A stretch of DNA of 64,000 nt from Bordetella genomosp. 4 (GTDB lineage Bacteria; Pseudomonadota; Gammaproteobacteria; Burkholderiales; Burkholderiaceae_B). Position numbers and translations under genes: made by a program. The notes beneath the pieces are model-generated. The model was not told where the DNA came from. It made no database searches and saw only the letters and a program-made list of their open reading frames with translations. Shown in pieces: positions 19,401 to 27,483 of this stretch. Positions within the stretch are counted from its first letter, which is position 1. Each line of letters starts with the position of its first letter. The stretch covers positions 62,001 through 126,000 of the forward strand of contig NZ_NEVQ01000019.1 of NCBI RefSeq assembly GCF_002261185.1, given 5' to 3'.

Positions 19401-20157
19401 TGGGCCATACATCTGCCCATTTTTCCAGCTCCAGTCCCCGAAAATCCACATTCAAGGTCGACGAGGGCACGGCCTCGAACGGTCGGGCCACGCCCCTCAT
19501 ATCGAACGGGCTGCCGTTAATACGCAAATGCACCAGCGGCTCGACGTCGATATCCGTGGCATAGCCGAACGAGGAAATAAAAGGCACCCCGAGCTTGATC
19601 TCGTCGATCTGTTGTTTACGGCCAGTCACCTTGTCATCGAGGGTGATCGCGCCGTCCTCCAACACCAGGTTATTCAAAGAAAACCGGGGCAGCCCGGCGT
19701 CCTCTTCTTTCTTTTCGGGCTCGGGCTGAGCCGCCGCCATATCGGCCAGTTTTTTCTGGATATCCGAGAAATTGAATGTGGTCTTGTCCTCACGCACCAA
19801 CGCGATCTGCGGCCGCTGAACTCGCACGGAGTCCACCACCGGTGCAAACCAGAACAATGACGCCCACGAGGCGCTGGCCTCCAGCTGCCCGACCTGCAGC
19901 AACGGCGACGCGCCCCCCGGCTGTTCGATCGCCAGGTCCTGCGCTCGCACAGTCAGCGTAAAAGGATTAAAACTGATATCACCGACCTGCACCGGCCGGC
20001 CCAACAACTGGGCGACATCGCCAGTCAGCGCTGAACGCAGCACCTTGGGCACTTGCCAGGCAGCCACGCCGAACACAATAAGAATTATGGCCACTATCCA
20101 CAGAAGGATTTTTCCGAGACGCCGAGTGAATCTCAACCTGGGCATCGAAAGGGCCAT
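16480..20157 (-). CDS. DUF748-domain (AsmA-like) envelope protein
   Basis: A 1225-residue protein. An N-terminal membrane anchor (LGKILLWIVAIILIVFGVAAW, about residues 15-35) is followed by long AsmA/DUF748-type beta-rich repeats. An Ala/Lys/Gly-rich low-complexity linker lies at about 355-470. A second DUF748 region follows, and near residue 1060 an OmpA-like piece (INFEPGSAVLAADADERI). AsmA-like proteins bridge the periplasm and are implicated in lipid movement or envelope integrity; the role here is inferred from family. CAGGAGAT precedes the start. Confidence 0.88.
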   Translation of the reverse strand: MALSMPRLRFTRRLGKILLWIVAIILIVFGVAAWQVPKVLRSALTGDVAQLLGRPVQVGDISFNPFTLTVRAQDLAIEQPGGASPLLQVGQLEASASWASLFWFAPVVDSVRVQRPQIALVREDKTTFNFSDIQKKLADMAAAQPEPEKKEEDAGLPRFSLNNLVLEDGAITLDDKVTGRKQQIDEIKLGVPFISSFGYATDIDVEPLVHLRINGSPFDMRGVARPFEAVPSSTLNVDFRGLELEKWADVWPMALPIKVERALLDSNLKVVFEQPRDAAAKILVTGDVGLRQLDLREASGAALVQWSTLEVQRVRLDMLAKQFSIGQIEMWSPVLQTSRDANQQLNWLRVVDKLKALGGSATAAKAGKPDAVRAADGKSGSAKAAAAAQTADGKSAGGKPAVAQTDGKPASDKATAAAKTSGHNDGAPLQAVAATTTAAVAPASGVPSANAAGGNASAASGNAPAAQAEAAIPPAKEPDEWQIAVDAINIHDAELRVQDAVTKLNTTFAGVAVTVESVQFPQPAKQPINLWLTMDNPGDGGWIRAKGPLMLSPLGLKLDFRAGHLGLAQYAPAVRSLSPIQVLDGLLDVQGLITVAQQGNATQVAATGVKVDLSQLAARDESQKPAVDLSVKQLSLAADRVALDATPSPFTLQATGVQGDGSLALQGTLTTQPLALQTKVDLQNFNAASLAAYGASSLNATVRSLVVGANGEAAFTAATANAPLKANWKGGVDITDLHLADRVNRDDFLRWKTLDLSGMQVSVNGDQFAANLGDVTLDDFYGRILLSAEGRLNVMDLVAEPGQAGGSITQDTQTRGRSAREAQAAKTGKLPDIALNSVTLKNGRMTFTDHFVKPNYTAQLSRIEGGLSAVSSRAPKPAKVNVTGRVYDTAPLSIGGTVQPFAEFLSLDLKVSAKGVDLPRFTTYSAKYVGYPIKRGKLSVDLQYKLEDRALQATNHVVLNQLTFGDKTNSPDATTLPVMLAVSLLKDSKGNIDINLPISGSLDDPEFSVGGIILRVLGNLLVKAVTSPFSLLASAFGSGEELSYINFEPGSAVLAADADERISTLAKALNDRPALKLDIIGRADPATDEEGLRQAWVDRQIRKAKAEDTSGKGKKPDLSTVTVSSAEREKYLEDVYDDTDIEEKPRNFIGMAKSIPADQMESLLRKAAPINEQSLERLAQARAQAVYEKLQEIGPADRIFIVTPNLEGGAGEGDALPSRVEFSLQ

Positions 20158-20301
20158 GCGTCATCTCCTGATGTGAACAGCGGGGCATAGGCAACGGCAA
20201 TTATCCACCCGGAACCATAGCTCGTCTATCATAGGGTGTAGCCAAGCCTGGCTCAGGCGAAAACCCGCTTTCGTTTTCAATCGTTAACATTTTTTCTACC
20301 C

Positions 20302-20790
20302 ATGTCCTCTTCTTCTCCTACGCTTAGCCATCTGGACGAATCCGGCCAGATCCGCATGGTTGACGTTGGCGCCAAGACCGAAACCGACCGCATTGCCATT
20401 GCGGCGGGCCGCGTACGCATGAACGCCGTGGCCTATGGCCTGTTGACCCAACCGGGCCAGGGAAAGGGCGAAGTGCTCAACACGGCCCGCGTCGCCGCCG
20501 TCCTGGCGGCCAAGCGCTGCGCAGAGCTGATCCCGCTCTGTCACAGCCTGCCGCTGGCCTTTGTCGGGGTGGAGTTTGGCCTGAACGACGACACCCATAC
20601 TGTGGAGATCCGGGCCACCTGCCGCACGCGCTACAAAACCGGCGTCGAAATGGAGGCCATGACAGCCTGCAGCGTCGCAGCGCTCACCATTTACGATATG
20701 TGCAAGGCGGCCGACAAAGGCATTCTGATCGAACAAATACACCTTGAATACAAGGCAGGAGGAAAAAGCGGTGAGTGGCGCAACCATTAA
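20302..20790 (+). CDS. moaC: Cyclic pyranopterin monophosphate synthase MoaC
   Basis: A 162-residue MoaC. It carries the conserved MVDVGAKTETDRIAIAAG, LIPLCHSLPLAFVGVEF and GVEMEAMTACSVAALTIYDM segments. With MoaA it converts GTP into cyclic pyranopterin monophosphate, the first step of molybdenum cofactor synthesis. It leads the plus-strand set moaC-moaD-moaE-moeA. No clear ribosome site precedes the ATG. Confidence 0.97.
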   Translation: MSSSSPTLSHLDESGQIRMVDVGAKTETDRIAIAAGRVRMNAVAYGLLTQPGQGKGEVLNTARVAAVLAAKRCAELIPLCHSLPLAFVGVEFGLNDDTHTVEIRATCRTRYKTGVEMEAMTACSVAALTIYDMCKAADKGILIEQIHLEYKAGGKSGEWRNH

Positions 20791-21022
20791 TCTGCTGTAT
20801 TTCGCGCGGGTCGCCGAACTGGTAGGCAAGCGCAGCGAAGCCTGGCCGCTGGCCGAGCCGACGACGGGTGCCGAATTGCTCCAGGCCCTGCAGACACAGT
20901 ATCCGGACCTGGCGCCGGCGGCGCGTCTGAAACTGGCGATCAACCAGAATCACTCCAAAGCCACCGCCTCGATCCAGCCAGGCGACGAGGTCGCGATTTT
21001 CGAACCCGTCACGGGAGGCTGA
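20771..21022 (+). CDS. moaD: Molybdopterin synthase sulfur-carrier subunit MoaD (GTG start)
   Basis: An 83-residue ubiquitin-like protein ending FEPVTGG, the diglycine tail that is thiocarboxylated and donates sulfur. The start is set at GTG 20771 because AGGAGG sits at 20757-20762 with an 8-base spacer and the resulting protein (VSGATINLLYFARVAEL) matches the family start. The gene therefore overlaps the end of moaC by 20 bases, which suggests coupled translation. It pairs with MoaE encoded next. Confidence 0.95.
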   Translation: MSGATINLLYFARVAELVGKRSEAWPLAEPTTGAELLQALQTQYPDLAPAARLKLAINQNHSKATASIQPGDEVAIFEPVTGG

Positions 21023-21026
21023 CACC

Positions 21027-21509
21027 ATGATCATCGTTCAGGAAGCCGACTTCGACAGCACGGCATTGCTGGGGGGCCTGCGCGAGCAGGTTGGCGCCCA
21101 GGCCGGTGCGATCGTCACGTTCACCGGCTATGTGCGCGACTTTTCTTCGGATCAGGCGACCGAGACACTGTTCCTGGAGCACTATCCAGGCATGTGCGAA
21201 CGCGAATTGGCTGAAATCGCAGACACGGCACGCGAGCGTTGGAGTCTGGCCGGTACTGTCATTGCCCATCGTGTCGGCGCCATGCCCCGCAGCGCCCAGA
21301 TCGTCTTCGTCGCGGCCGCCAGCGCCCATCGCGGCGACGCGTTCCGGGGCTGCGAATACATGATCGACGCGTTGAAAACCCGCGCACCGTTCTGGAAACG
21401 CGAAACCCTGTCCGACGGCAGCAGTTTCTGGGTCGAGGCCCGCCAAGCCGATGAGGAACGCACCGAGGCCTGGAACGACTCGCATGACCTCAATTCCCTC
21501 CGCCGCTAG
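21027..21509 (+). CDS. moaE: Molybdopterin synthase catalytic subunit MoaE
   Basis: A 160-residue MoaE. Features are GAIVTFTGYVRDFS, LEHYPGMCERELAEIA, AHRVGAMPRSAQIVFV and APFWKRETLSDGSSFWVEA with the catalytic Lys of FWKRE. With MoaD it inserts two sulfurs into cyclic pyranopterin monophosphate to make molybdopterin. It starts 4 bases after moaD. Confidence 0.97.
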   Translation: MIIVQEADFDSTALLGGLREQVGAQAGAIVTFTGYVRDFSSDQATETLFLEHYPGMCERELAEIADTARERWSLAGTVIAHRVGAMPRSAQIVFVAAASAHRGDAFRGCEYMIDALKTRAPFWKRETLSDGSSFWVEARQADEERTEAWNDSHDLNSLRR

Positions 21510-21538
21510 CCCATACCGTCCTGTCTGACGTACACCGC

Positions 21539-22756
21539 ATGAATAACGATCTGCTAGATTTCGAGAGTGCCCAATCCCTGCTGGCCCAGGCGGCCGCGCC
21601 GATCACTCGCCACGAAACCGTATCCTTGGCCCACGCCGTGGGCCGTGTCCTGGCGGTCAATCTGGCAGCCACGCTGGATCTGCCGCCTGCCGATAACAGT
21701 GCCATGGATGGCTATGCCATTCGCTACGCGGATTACCAGCCTGATATCGTCCTGCCTATACAGCAGCGTACCTATGCAGGCGAAATGCCCGCCGCGCTGA
21801 TTCCGGGTCAAGCCACGCGGCTGTTCACGGGCAGCTTGATCCCCGACGGCGCAGACACCATCGTCATCCAGGAAAACACCCGCGAATCCGACGGGCAGGT
21901 CCACATCCTGCAGGCGCCAAAGGCCGGAGAGTTCGTACGCAAACGCGGTATGGATACCACCGCCGGCCAGCCCCTGCTGACCGCAGGCACCGTGCTCGAG
22001 GCTGCACATATCGCACTCTTGGCCTCTCAAGGGCTGACACAGGTTCAAGTGTTTGCCCCATTACGCGTAGGCATTCTGACGACCGGCGACGAGCTCGTTC
22101 GTCCCGGCGAAGCACGCGCTGCACAACAGATCTACAACTGCAACGGCCCCATGCTGGCCGCCCTGGTACAGAAAACCGGCGCCCAGGCGATACACGTGCT
22201 GCATGCCCGCGACAACGAACCCGACCTGCGCGCTGCCATCACCACCATCCTGGCCGATTGCGATCTGCTATTGAGCATCGGCGGCGTGTCCGTCGGTGAA
22301 AAGGATCTCGTCAAACCCGTACTGGAATCCCTGGGCGGCAAACTGGCGCTCTGGAAAGTCCGTATGAAACCAGGCAAGCCGGTCGCCTTGGCCCATATCG
22401 ACGGCAAACCCGTTGTCTGCCTGCCGGGCAATCCCGTCTCGGTCTATGCGGTATACGCCATGCTGGTGTCGCCGCTGGTGCGGCGCATGCAAGGACGGAC
22501 CAATCTATTCCCGCAAGTCAGCACCGCAGCGCTGCGCCTGTCGCGTCCGCACAAAGACAGCCGCGAGGAGTTTCTGCGTGTGCAATGGCGCCACACTGCC
22601 GAAGGCGCGCCTGAACTCGTGCCATACGCGAATCAGGACTCATCAGTGATCAGTTCCATGCCCTGGGCAAGCGGACTGGCACGTACCCCAGCGGGAGAAA
22701 CCGTCAACGATGGCGATATCGTGAAGTACTACGATGTAGCGCATTGGCTGGCGTAA
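21539..22756 (+). CDS. moeA: Molybdopterin molybdotransferase MoeA
   Basis: A 405-residue MoeA with domains in the usual order. DNSAMDGYAIR is near residue 55, then FTGSLIPDGADTIVIQEN, ILTTGDEL, SIGGVSVGEKDLVKPVLE and a C-terminal barrel. KPGKPVALAHIDGKPVVCLPGNPVS is characteristic. It inserts molybdate into adenylated molybdopterin. It is last in the moa/moe set and is followed by a strong bidirectional terminator. No mogA/moaB or mobA gene is in the window. Confidence 0.96.
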   Translation: MNNDLLDFESAQSLLAQAAAPITRHETVSLAHAVGRVLAVNLAATLDLPPADNSAMDGYAIRYADYQPDIVLPIQQRTYAGEMPAALIPGQATRLFTGSLIPDGADTIVIQENTRESDGQVHILQAPKAGEFVRKRGMDTTAGQPLLTAGTVLEAAHIALLASQGLTQVQVFAPLRVGILTTGDELVRPGEARAAQQIYNCNGPMLAALVQKTGAQAIHVLHARDNEPDLRAAITTILADCDLLLSIGGVSVGEKDLVKPVLESLGGKLALWKVRMKPGKPVALAHIDGKPVVCLPGNPVSVYAVYAMLVSPLVRRMQGRTNLFPQVSTAALRLSRPHKDSREEFLRVQWRHTAEGAPELVPYANQDSSVISSMPWASGLARTPAGETVNDGDIVKYYDVAHWLA

Positions 22757-22780
22757 TCCGTCAAATCGAATCGGCATGCA

Positions 22781-22811
22781 AAAAGGCGGCTATTTCACAG
22801 CCGCCTTTTTT
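22781..22811. terminator. Bidirectional rho-independent terminator between moeA and moaA
   Basis: An 11-bp stem (22781-22791 with 22799-22809), 7-base loop, with a T run on the right and an A run on the left. It lies between convergent moeA (ends 22756) and moaA (ends 22830) and can stop transcription from both sides. Confidence 0.93.
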
Positions 22812-22829
22812 GTACCGGTGCCACTGGAC

Positions 22830-23942
22830 TCATCCGCCGATATAGCTCATCTCTACTTTGCGCTCACCCTGCGGCAGGATCGGCACGCCGCGCCCCCGCA
22901 GTTCAGAGTATCGATCATCGCGCTGCGCCCAGATCCCGGCCATCGCACGCGCGACCTGCTCATCGTCGGCGCCGCTGCGTAACAACGTGCGCAGATCGTG
23001 TCCCTGCGACGCAAACAAACACAGAAAGATTTTGCCTTCCGGCGACAAGCGCGCGCGTGTGCACCCGCTGCAAAATGCATGCGTGACGCTGGAGATCACG
23101 CCGATTTCGCCGCCGCCATCGGTATAGGCCCAACGTTCTGCCACACGGCCCATCACCTCGGCATCCAGGGCACGCAACGGGTACTGCTCCGAAATCCTGC
23201 GCAGTACCTCATCGCTGGCCACGACTTCCTGCAAATTCCATCCGTTGGTGTTGCCCACGTCCATATATTCGATGAACCGCAGTACATGGCCGGTATGCCG
23301 GAAATGCTTTGCCATCGGCACGATCTGGTTATCGTTCAATCCGCGGCGCACCACCATGTTGACCTTGACAGGCGCTAGACCCGCCTCGGCTGCCGCATCG
23401 ATGCCGCGCAATACGTCATCCGGCGTGAACGTACTGTCGCTCAACCGCGCAAACATCTCGGCGTCCAGCGCGTCCAGGCTCACCGTCACACGCGTCAACC
23501 CCGCTTGTTTCAATACAGCCGCCTTACGGCTCAACAAGGTACCGTTGGTGGTCAGCGTCAATTCGAGCGGCCTGCCCTCTGGCGTGCGCAATTCGGCCAG
23601 CATGCCGATCAGGATTTCGATATTTTTGCGCAGCAGTGGTTCGCCGCCCGTCAGGCGAATTTTCTGGACGCCCAGCTGTGCGCCCAGTCGCGCCACGCGG
23701 GTGATTTCCTCGAACGACAGCATCGCCGAATGCGGCATGAATGCATAGTTGCCGTCGAAAACCTCGCGCGGCATACAGTACGTACACCGGAAATTACAGC
23801 GATCCGTGACCGAAATCCGCAAATCACGCATCGGCCGCGCGAGCTTATCCTGCGCCGGCTGCCCTGATGGCGGCAAGGCTGACTGCGGCAGCCGGGCGGC
23901 TCGCGACGCAGTGTGATCGGTCAGGAAAATAACTTTGCTCAT
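22830..23942 (-). CDS. moaA: GTP 3',8-cyclase MoaA
   Basis: A 370-residue radical SAM enzyme. The N-terminal [4Fe-4S] motif is CNFRCTYC. The C-terminal second cluster is seen in [19 protein letters not shown], and the protein ends in the double glycine of MSYIGG. It makes the first intermediate of molybdenum cofactor synthesis, which MoaC then rearranges. A ~45-residue N-terminal extension precedes the family core at [16 protein letters not shown]. It lies 36 bases after the regulator gene on the same strand and is probably co-transcribed with it. Confidence 0.96.
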   Translation of the reverse strand: MSKVIFLTDHTASRAARLPQSALPPSGQPAQDKLARPMRDLRISVTDRCNFRCTYCMPREVFDGNYAFMPHSAMLSFEEITRVARLGAQLGVQKIRLTGGEPLLRKNIEILIGMLAELRTPEGRPLELTLTTNGTLLSRKAAVLKQAGLTRVTVSLDALDAEMFARLSDSTFTPDDVLRGIDAAAEAGLAPVKVNMVVRRGLNDNQIVPMAKHFRHTGHVLRFIEYMDVGNTNGWNLQEVVASDEVLRRISEQYPLRALDAEVMGRVAERWAYTDGGGEIGVISSVTHAFCSGCTRARLSPEGKIFLCLFASQGHDLRTLLRSGADDEQVARAMAGIWAQRDDRYSELRGRGVPILPQGERKVEMSYIGG

Positions 23943-23978
23943 TGAAATATCATATCGCGCAATGGCGCGGAACTCTTT

Positions 23979-25061
23979 CTATCGACCGAATGCCTCGTGC
24001 AAAGTCTGTAACTGACCCGTATTCGTCGTGTCGTAGCCCACTAATTGACGTACGTACGACAGGTACTCACGGCCTCGCATGATGCCCAGCAGGTCTTGCA
24101 TCGCGGGCGTGTCCAGCGACTCGCGGCGTATGGCAAAAAAATATCTCTCCAGCACCAGCGGGATGAAATCCAAGCCGAACCGCCACGCGGCCGTCTCGAC
24201 GCCAACACCCGTGTCGGCCATCCCGCTGGCAATATGCGCCGCAATCGCCATATGGGTGAACTCATTGGTCTCGTACCCCTGCACCTCGCTGATCGACACG
24301 CCAGCTTCCTCCAGCATCAACCCCACCAGATAACGGGTGCTGGAGCCGATCTGCCGATTCACAAAACGGACATCCGGCCGCGCCAGGTCCGCCATCCCGC
24401 GGATATGCTTCGGATTGCCAGGCATCACAAACAAGCCCGTGTTGCGCACCGCCAGATGGATCAACAGATAATCATCCGGCGACAGCCATTGCGCGTAACG
24501 CGCCAGGATGGGCCCCTCGAACGCACCGCTCGGCACCTGAAAACCCGCCAGATCGCATTCGTTGCGCTCCAGCGCAGCCAGCGCCTCGATCGCCGTGCGA
24601 TAGCGCAGTTCCAGGCCGGACTGCCGTCCGCTCATGTGCTGCATCAATGCCTCAACCGCGAAACCATGGCTCGCGTGCAGGCGCAGGTGCGGCATCGTCT
24701 CGGGTAGCAGCTTTTCCAGTTCCTCCTGCAGCTCGGATGCCTGGCTCTCTAGCGTGGGCATCAACCGGGCCTCAATACGGCGGTTGGCCCACAACAAGCG
24801 CTGTGCAAACGGCGACAGCTTCGTGCCCTGACGACGATTGGTGATCAACAACGGCGTGCCGAACAGGGCCTCGAATCGCCGCAACACGCCCCAGGCGTGC
24901 CGGTACGACAGACTGCAGGCGCGGCAGGCGCCGGCGATATTGCCTGTCGCGTCGATCGCGGACAGCAAGGCCAACATGTCATGCAGCGCCTGAGGCGGGT
25001 GCTCGGCGTCGCCCTCCAGCACCCATTGCGGGCGCAACCCGATCCGGAATTTATATGTCAT
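23979..25061 (-). CDS. ModE/LysR-like regulator with periplasmic-binding-protein-type domain, adjacent to fds
   Basis: A 360-residue regulator. The N-terminal ModE/LysR-type helix-turn-helix is seen in LLSAIDATGNIAGACRACSL and YRHAWGVLRRFEALFG. The C-terminal ~240 residues are a PBP-like ligand domain (LRLHASHGFAVEALMQHM; GMADTGVGVETAAWRFGLDF). It is divergent from the formate dehydrogenase operon and co-directional with moaA, so regulation by formate, molybdate or cofactor state is plausible. Cupriavidus fds operons have a divergent regulator called FdsR; I cannot confirm orthology. The start is set at MTYKFRIGLRPQW. Confidence 0.8.
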   Translation of the reverse strand: MTYKFRIGLRPQWVLEGDAEHPPQALHDMLALLSAIDATGNIAGACRACSLSYRHAWGVLRRFEALFGTPLLITNRRQGTKLSPFAQRLLWANRRIEARLMPTLESQASELQEELEKLLPETMPHLRLHASHGFAVEALMQHMSGRQSGLELRYRTAIEALAALERNECDLAGFQVPSGAFEGPILARYAQWLSPDDYLLIHLAVRNTGLFVMPGNPKHIRGMADLARPDVRFVNRQIGSSTRYLVGLMLEEAGVSISEVQGYETNEFTHMAIAAHIASGMADTGVGVETAAWRFGLDFIPLVLERYFFAIRRESLDTPAMQDLLGIMRGREYLSYVRQLVGYDTTNTGQLQTLHEAFGR

Positions 25062-25128
25062 TAATTTCCTATTGAACGCGGTAAATTTGGCGTTTACAGT
25101 ACGACCAACGAGCAACTGCGTTCATTTT

Positions 25129-25148
25129 ATATGCTTTACAAAGCATAT
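25129..25148. promoter_or_regulatory. Perfect 20-bp palindrome in the regulator/fdsG divergent region, candidate operator
   Basis: Arms of 9 bases (25129-25137 and 25140-25148) are exact inverse complements around a 2-base centre, in an AT-rich stretch between the divergent regulator (starts 25061) and fdsG (starts 25218). Position and symmetry suit binding by the dimeric ModE/LysR-like regulator. The palindrome is seen directly; the binding role is inferred. Confidence 0.5.
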
Positions 25149-25217
25149 TATCAATGCAAGCAGCTAGCAATAAAAACCGACGCGGCACGATCACGAAGCC
25201 GCCTCCAGGAGATCTGC

Positions 25218-25787
25218 ATGTCCCCCCCTCAGGCAACGCCGAATCCCCCCGGCAGCGCTGGTGCACGCGGCGGTGAGTCGGCCCTATCGGCCGCTCGCCT
25301 GTCATCGATGCCGGCTGTCAAAGCCGCCGCACAGGCCGCCACGCAATGGCGCGGCCAGCCCGGCGCACTGTTGCCGATATTGCACGACGTACAAGACCAG
25401 CTTGGCTGTATTCCAGCCGAGGCGATCCCCACCATCGCCGAGGCCCTGAATCTGTCCCGCGCCGAAGTCCATGGCGTCGTGAGTTTTTATCCCCATTTCC
25501 GTACCGAGCCCGCTGGGCGGCACGTGCTGGAAGTCTGCCGGGCAGAATCCTGCCAAGCCATGGGCGCCGAGCACTTGGCAGACCATGTGCGGCAGACCCT
25601 GGGCTGTGACTTTCATCACACGACGAGCGATGGCGCAGTCACTCTCGAGCCCGTGTATTGCCTCGGGCTATGTGGGCAATCCCCCGCAGTCATGCTGGAC
25701 GGCAAACCGCACGCGCGCGTCACACCCGACAAGCTTGACCGCATTCTGGACCGCGCTATGCAACACGCTCAGGAGGCCAAAGCATGA
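25218..25787 (+). CDS. fdsG: NAD-dependent formate dehydrogenase gamma subunit FdsG
   Basis: A 189-residue NuoE-like subunit carrying a thioredoxin-like [2Fe-2S] cluster. The four Cys are in CRAESC (about residues 107-112) and CLGLC (about 148-152). It passes electrons within the soluble formate dehydrogenase. The start chosen (MSPPQATPN) has AGGAGAT upstream; an in-frame extension runs into the palindrome and is rejected. It overlaps fdsB by four bases (ATGA). Confidence 0.95.
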   Translation: MSPPQATPNPPGSAGARGGESALSAARLSSMPAVKAAAQAATQWRGQPGALLPILHDVQDQLGCIPAEAIPTIAEALNLSRAEVHGVVSFYPHFRTEPAGRHVLEVCRAESCQAMGAEHLADHVRQTLGCDFHHTTSDGAVTLEPVYCLGLCGQSPAVMLDGKPHARVTPDKLDRILDRAMQHAQEAKA

Positions 25788-27466
25788 ACGCCTCCCCCCC
25801 TCGGCCCACTGTCACATCCGTTGACGCCACGACGGCAGCCGATAACGTCATCGCCGCATCATCGACAGGCATTCCAACCGACGCTGACATCGTCACCATC
25901 TACCTGCCCCGCGATGCAGCGGCACTGGCCATGGACGCCGACGCCGTCGCACTGGCCATCGAACAAGAAGCGCACCGCCGCAATCTCACGATCCAGCTCG
26001 TGCGCAATGGATCACGCGGCATGCTCTGGTTGGAGCCACTGGCCGAAATCATCACGCCGTCAGGCCGCATCGCTTATGGCCCCGTCCAGGTCGACGACGT
26101 CGCCAGCCTGTTCGAAGCCGATTGGCTGCATGGCGGCGCGCATCCCCTGAATCTGGGCCTGACCGCAGAAATCCCCTATTTAAAGAACCAGCAACGCCTG
26201 ACGTTTTCCCGAGTCGGTATCACCGATCCGCTGTCTACCGACGACTACCTCGCTCACGAGGGGCTGCAAGGCTTACGACGCGCATTGACCATGACGCCCG
26301 AGCAGATCGTCGACGAAATCACGATTTCCGGATTGCGCGGACGTGGCGGCGCCGCCTTTCCCACGGGCATCAAGTGGAAAACCGTCCTGACCACACCCGC
26401 CCCGCAGAAATACATCGTCTGCAATGCAGACGAAGGCGACTCCGGTACGTTCTCCGACAGGCTCATCATGGAGGGCGATCCCTTTGTGTTGATCGAAGGC
26501 ATGACCATCGCCGGCCTGGCCGTAGGCGCGACTTATGGCTATATCTACGTCCGTTCGGAATACCCTCAATCCATCGACACGCTCAACGCAGCCATTGCCC
26601 GTGCTCGCGACGCAGGTTGGCTGGGCGACGATATACAAGGCAGCGGCAAACGCTTTGACCTTGAGGTCCGCAAAGGCGCGGGCGCGTATATCTGCGGCGA
26701 GGAAACATCGCTGCTCGAAAGCCTCGAGGGCAAACGTGGCGTTGTACGCGCCAAGCCTCCGTTGCCGGCAATATCCGGATTGTTCGGTCAACCCACTGTT
26801 ATCAACAACCTGATTTCGCTCGCTACGGTGCCCGTGATTCTGGCGCGCGGGGCTGCGTATTACCGCGACTATGGCATGGGCCGTTCACAAGGCACGCTGC
26901 CTTTCCAGTTGGCAGGCAATCTGAAACACGGCGGTCTGGTCGAAGTCGCATTCGGCGTCACACTGCGCGAGTTGCTGTACGACTACGGCGGCGGCAGTGC
27001 CTCGGGCAGGCCCCTGCGCGCAGTACAGGTCGGCGGTCCGCTAGGCGCCTACCTCCCTGAATCCCAATGGGATGTGCCGCTGGACTACGAGGCCTACGTC
27101 AAGATCTCGGCCATGGTAGGCCACGGCGGCATTGTCGCCTTTGACGATACCGTCGACATGAGCCGCATGGCACGTTATGCCATGGAGTTCTGCGCCGTCG
27201 AGTCCTGTGGCAAATGCACGCCCTGCCGCATCGGTGCGGTACGTGGACAGGAAACGCTGGACAAGATCCGTGCCGGCGGCCCGCAACACGAACAGCACAT
27301 TCATCTGCTGCGCGACCTCTGCGACACCATGCTGGGCGGCTCGCTCTGCGCTTTGGGCGGGATGACGCCCTACCCCGTGCTGTCCGCGCTGAACCATTTC
27401 CCAGAAGACTTCGGCATCGCAGCGCCTGCCACGTCCGGCAACCCAACCGCCTCTCATCAGGCCTGA
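25784..27466 (+). CDS. fdsB: NAD-dependent formate dehydrogenase beta subunit FdsB
   Basis: A 560-residue NuoF-like subunit. An N-terminal thioredoxin-like region (to about 120) is followed by the FMN/NADH-binding domain with GLRGRGGAAFPTGIKW near residue 184 and NADEGDSGTFSDR. The [4Fe-4S] site is ESCGKCTPCR near 473-481, with the fourth Cys in DTMLGGSLCALGG. It transfers electrons from the chain of clusters to NAD+. Confidence 0.97.
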   Translation: MNASPPRPTVTSVDATTAADNVIAASSTGIPTDADIVTIYLPRDAAALAMDADAVALAIEQEAHRRNLTIQLVRNGSRGMLWLEPLAEIITPSGRIAYGPVQVDDVASLFEADWLHGGAHPLNLGLTAEIPYLKNQQRLTFSRVGITDPLSTDDYLAHEGLQGLRRALTMTPEQIVDEITISGLRGRGGAAFPTGIKWKTVLTTPAPQKYIVCNADEGDSGTFSDRLIMEGDPFVLIEGMTIAGLAVGATYGYIYVRSEYPQSIDTLNAAIARARDAGWLGDDIQGSGKRFDLEVRKGAGAYICGEETSLLESLEGKRGVVRAKPPLPAISGLFGQPTVINNLISLATVPVILARGAAYYRDYGMGRSQGTLPFQLAGNLKHGGLVEVAFGVTLRELLYDYGGGSASGRPLRAVQVGGPLGAYLPESQWDVPLDYEAYVKISAMVGHGGIVAFDDTVDMSRMARYAMEFCAVESCGKCTPCRIGAVRGQETLDKIRAGGPQHEQHIHLLRDLCDTMLGGSLCALGGMTPYPVLSALNHFPEDFGIAAPATSGNPTASHQA

Positions 27467-27483
27467 TTCGAACGAGACCCGCC

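Noticed and set aside
20200-20301. Molybdenum-cofactor riboswitch before moaC
   Set aside because: Only small weak stems are visible; I could not match the known Moco RNA layout.
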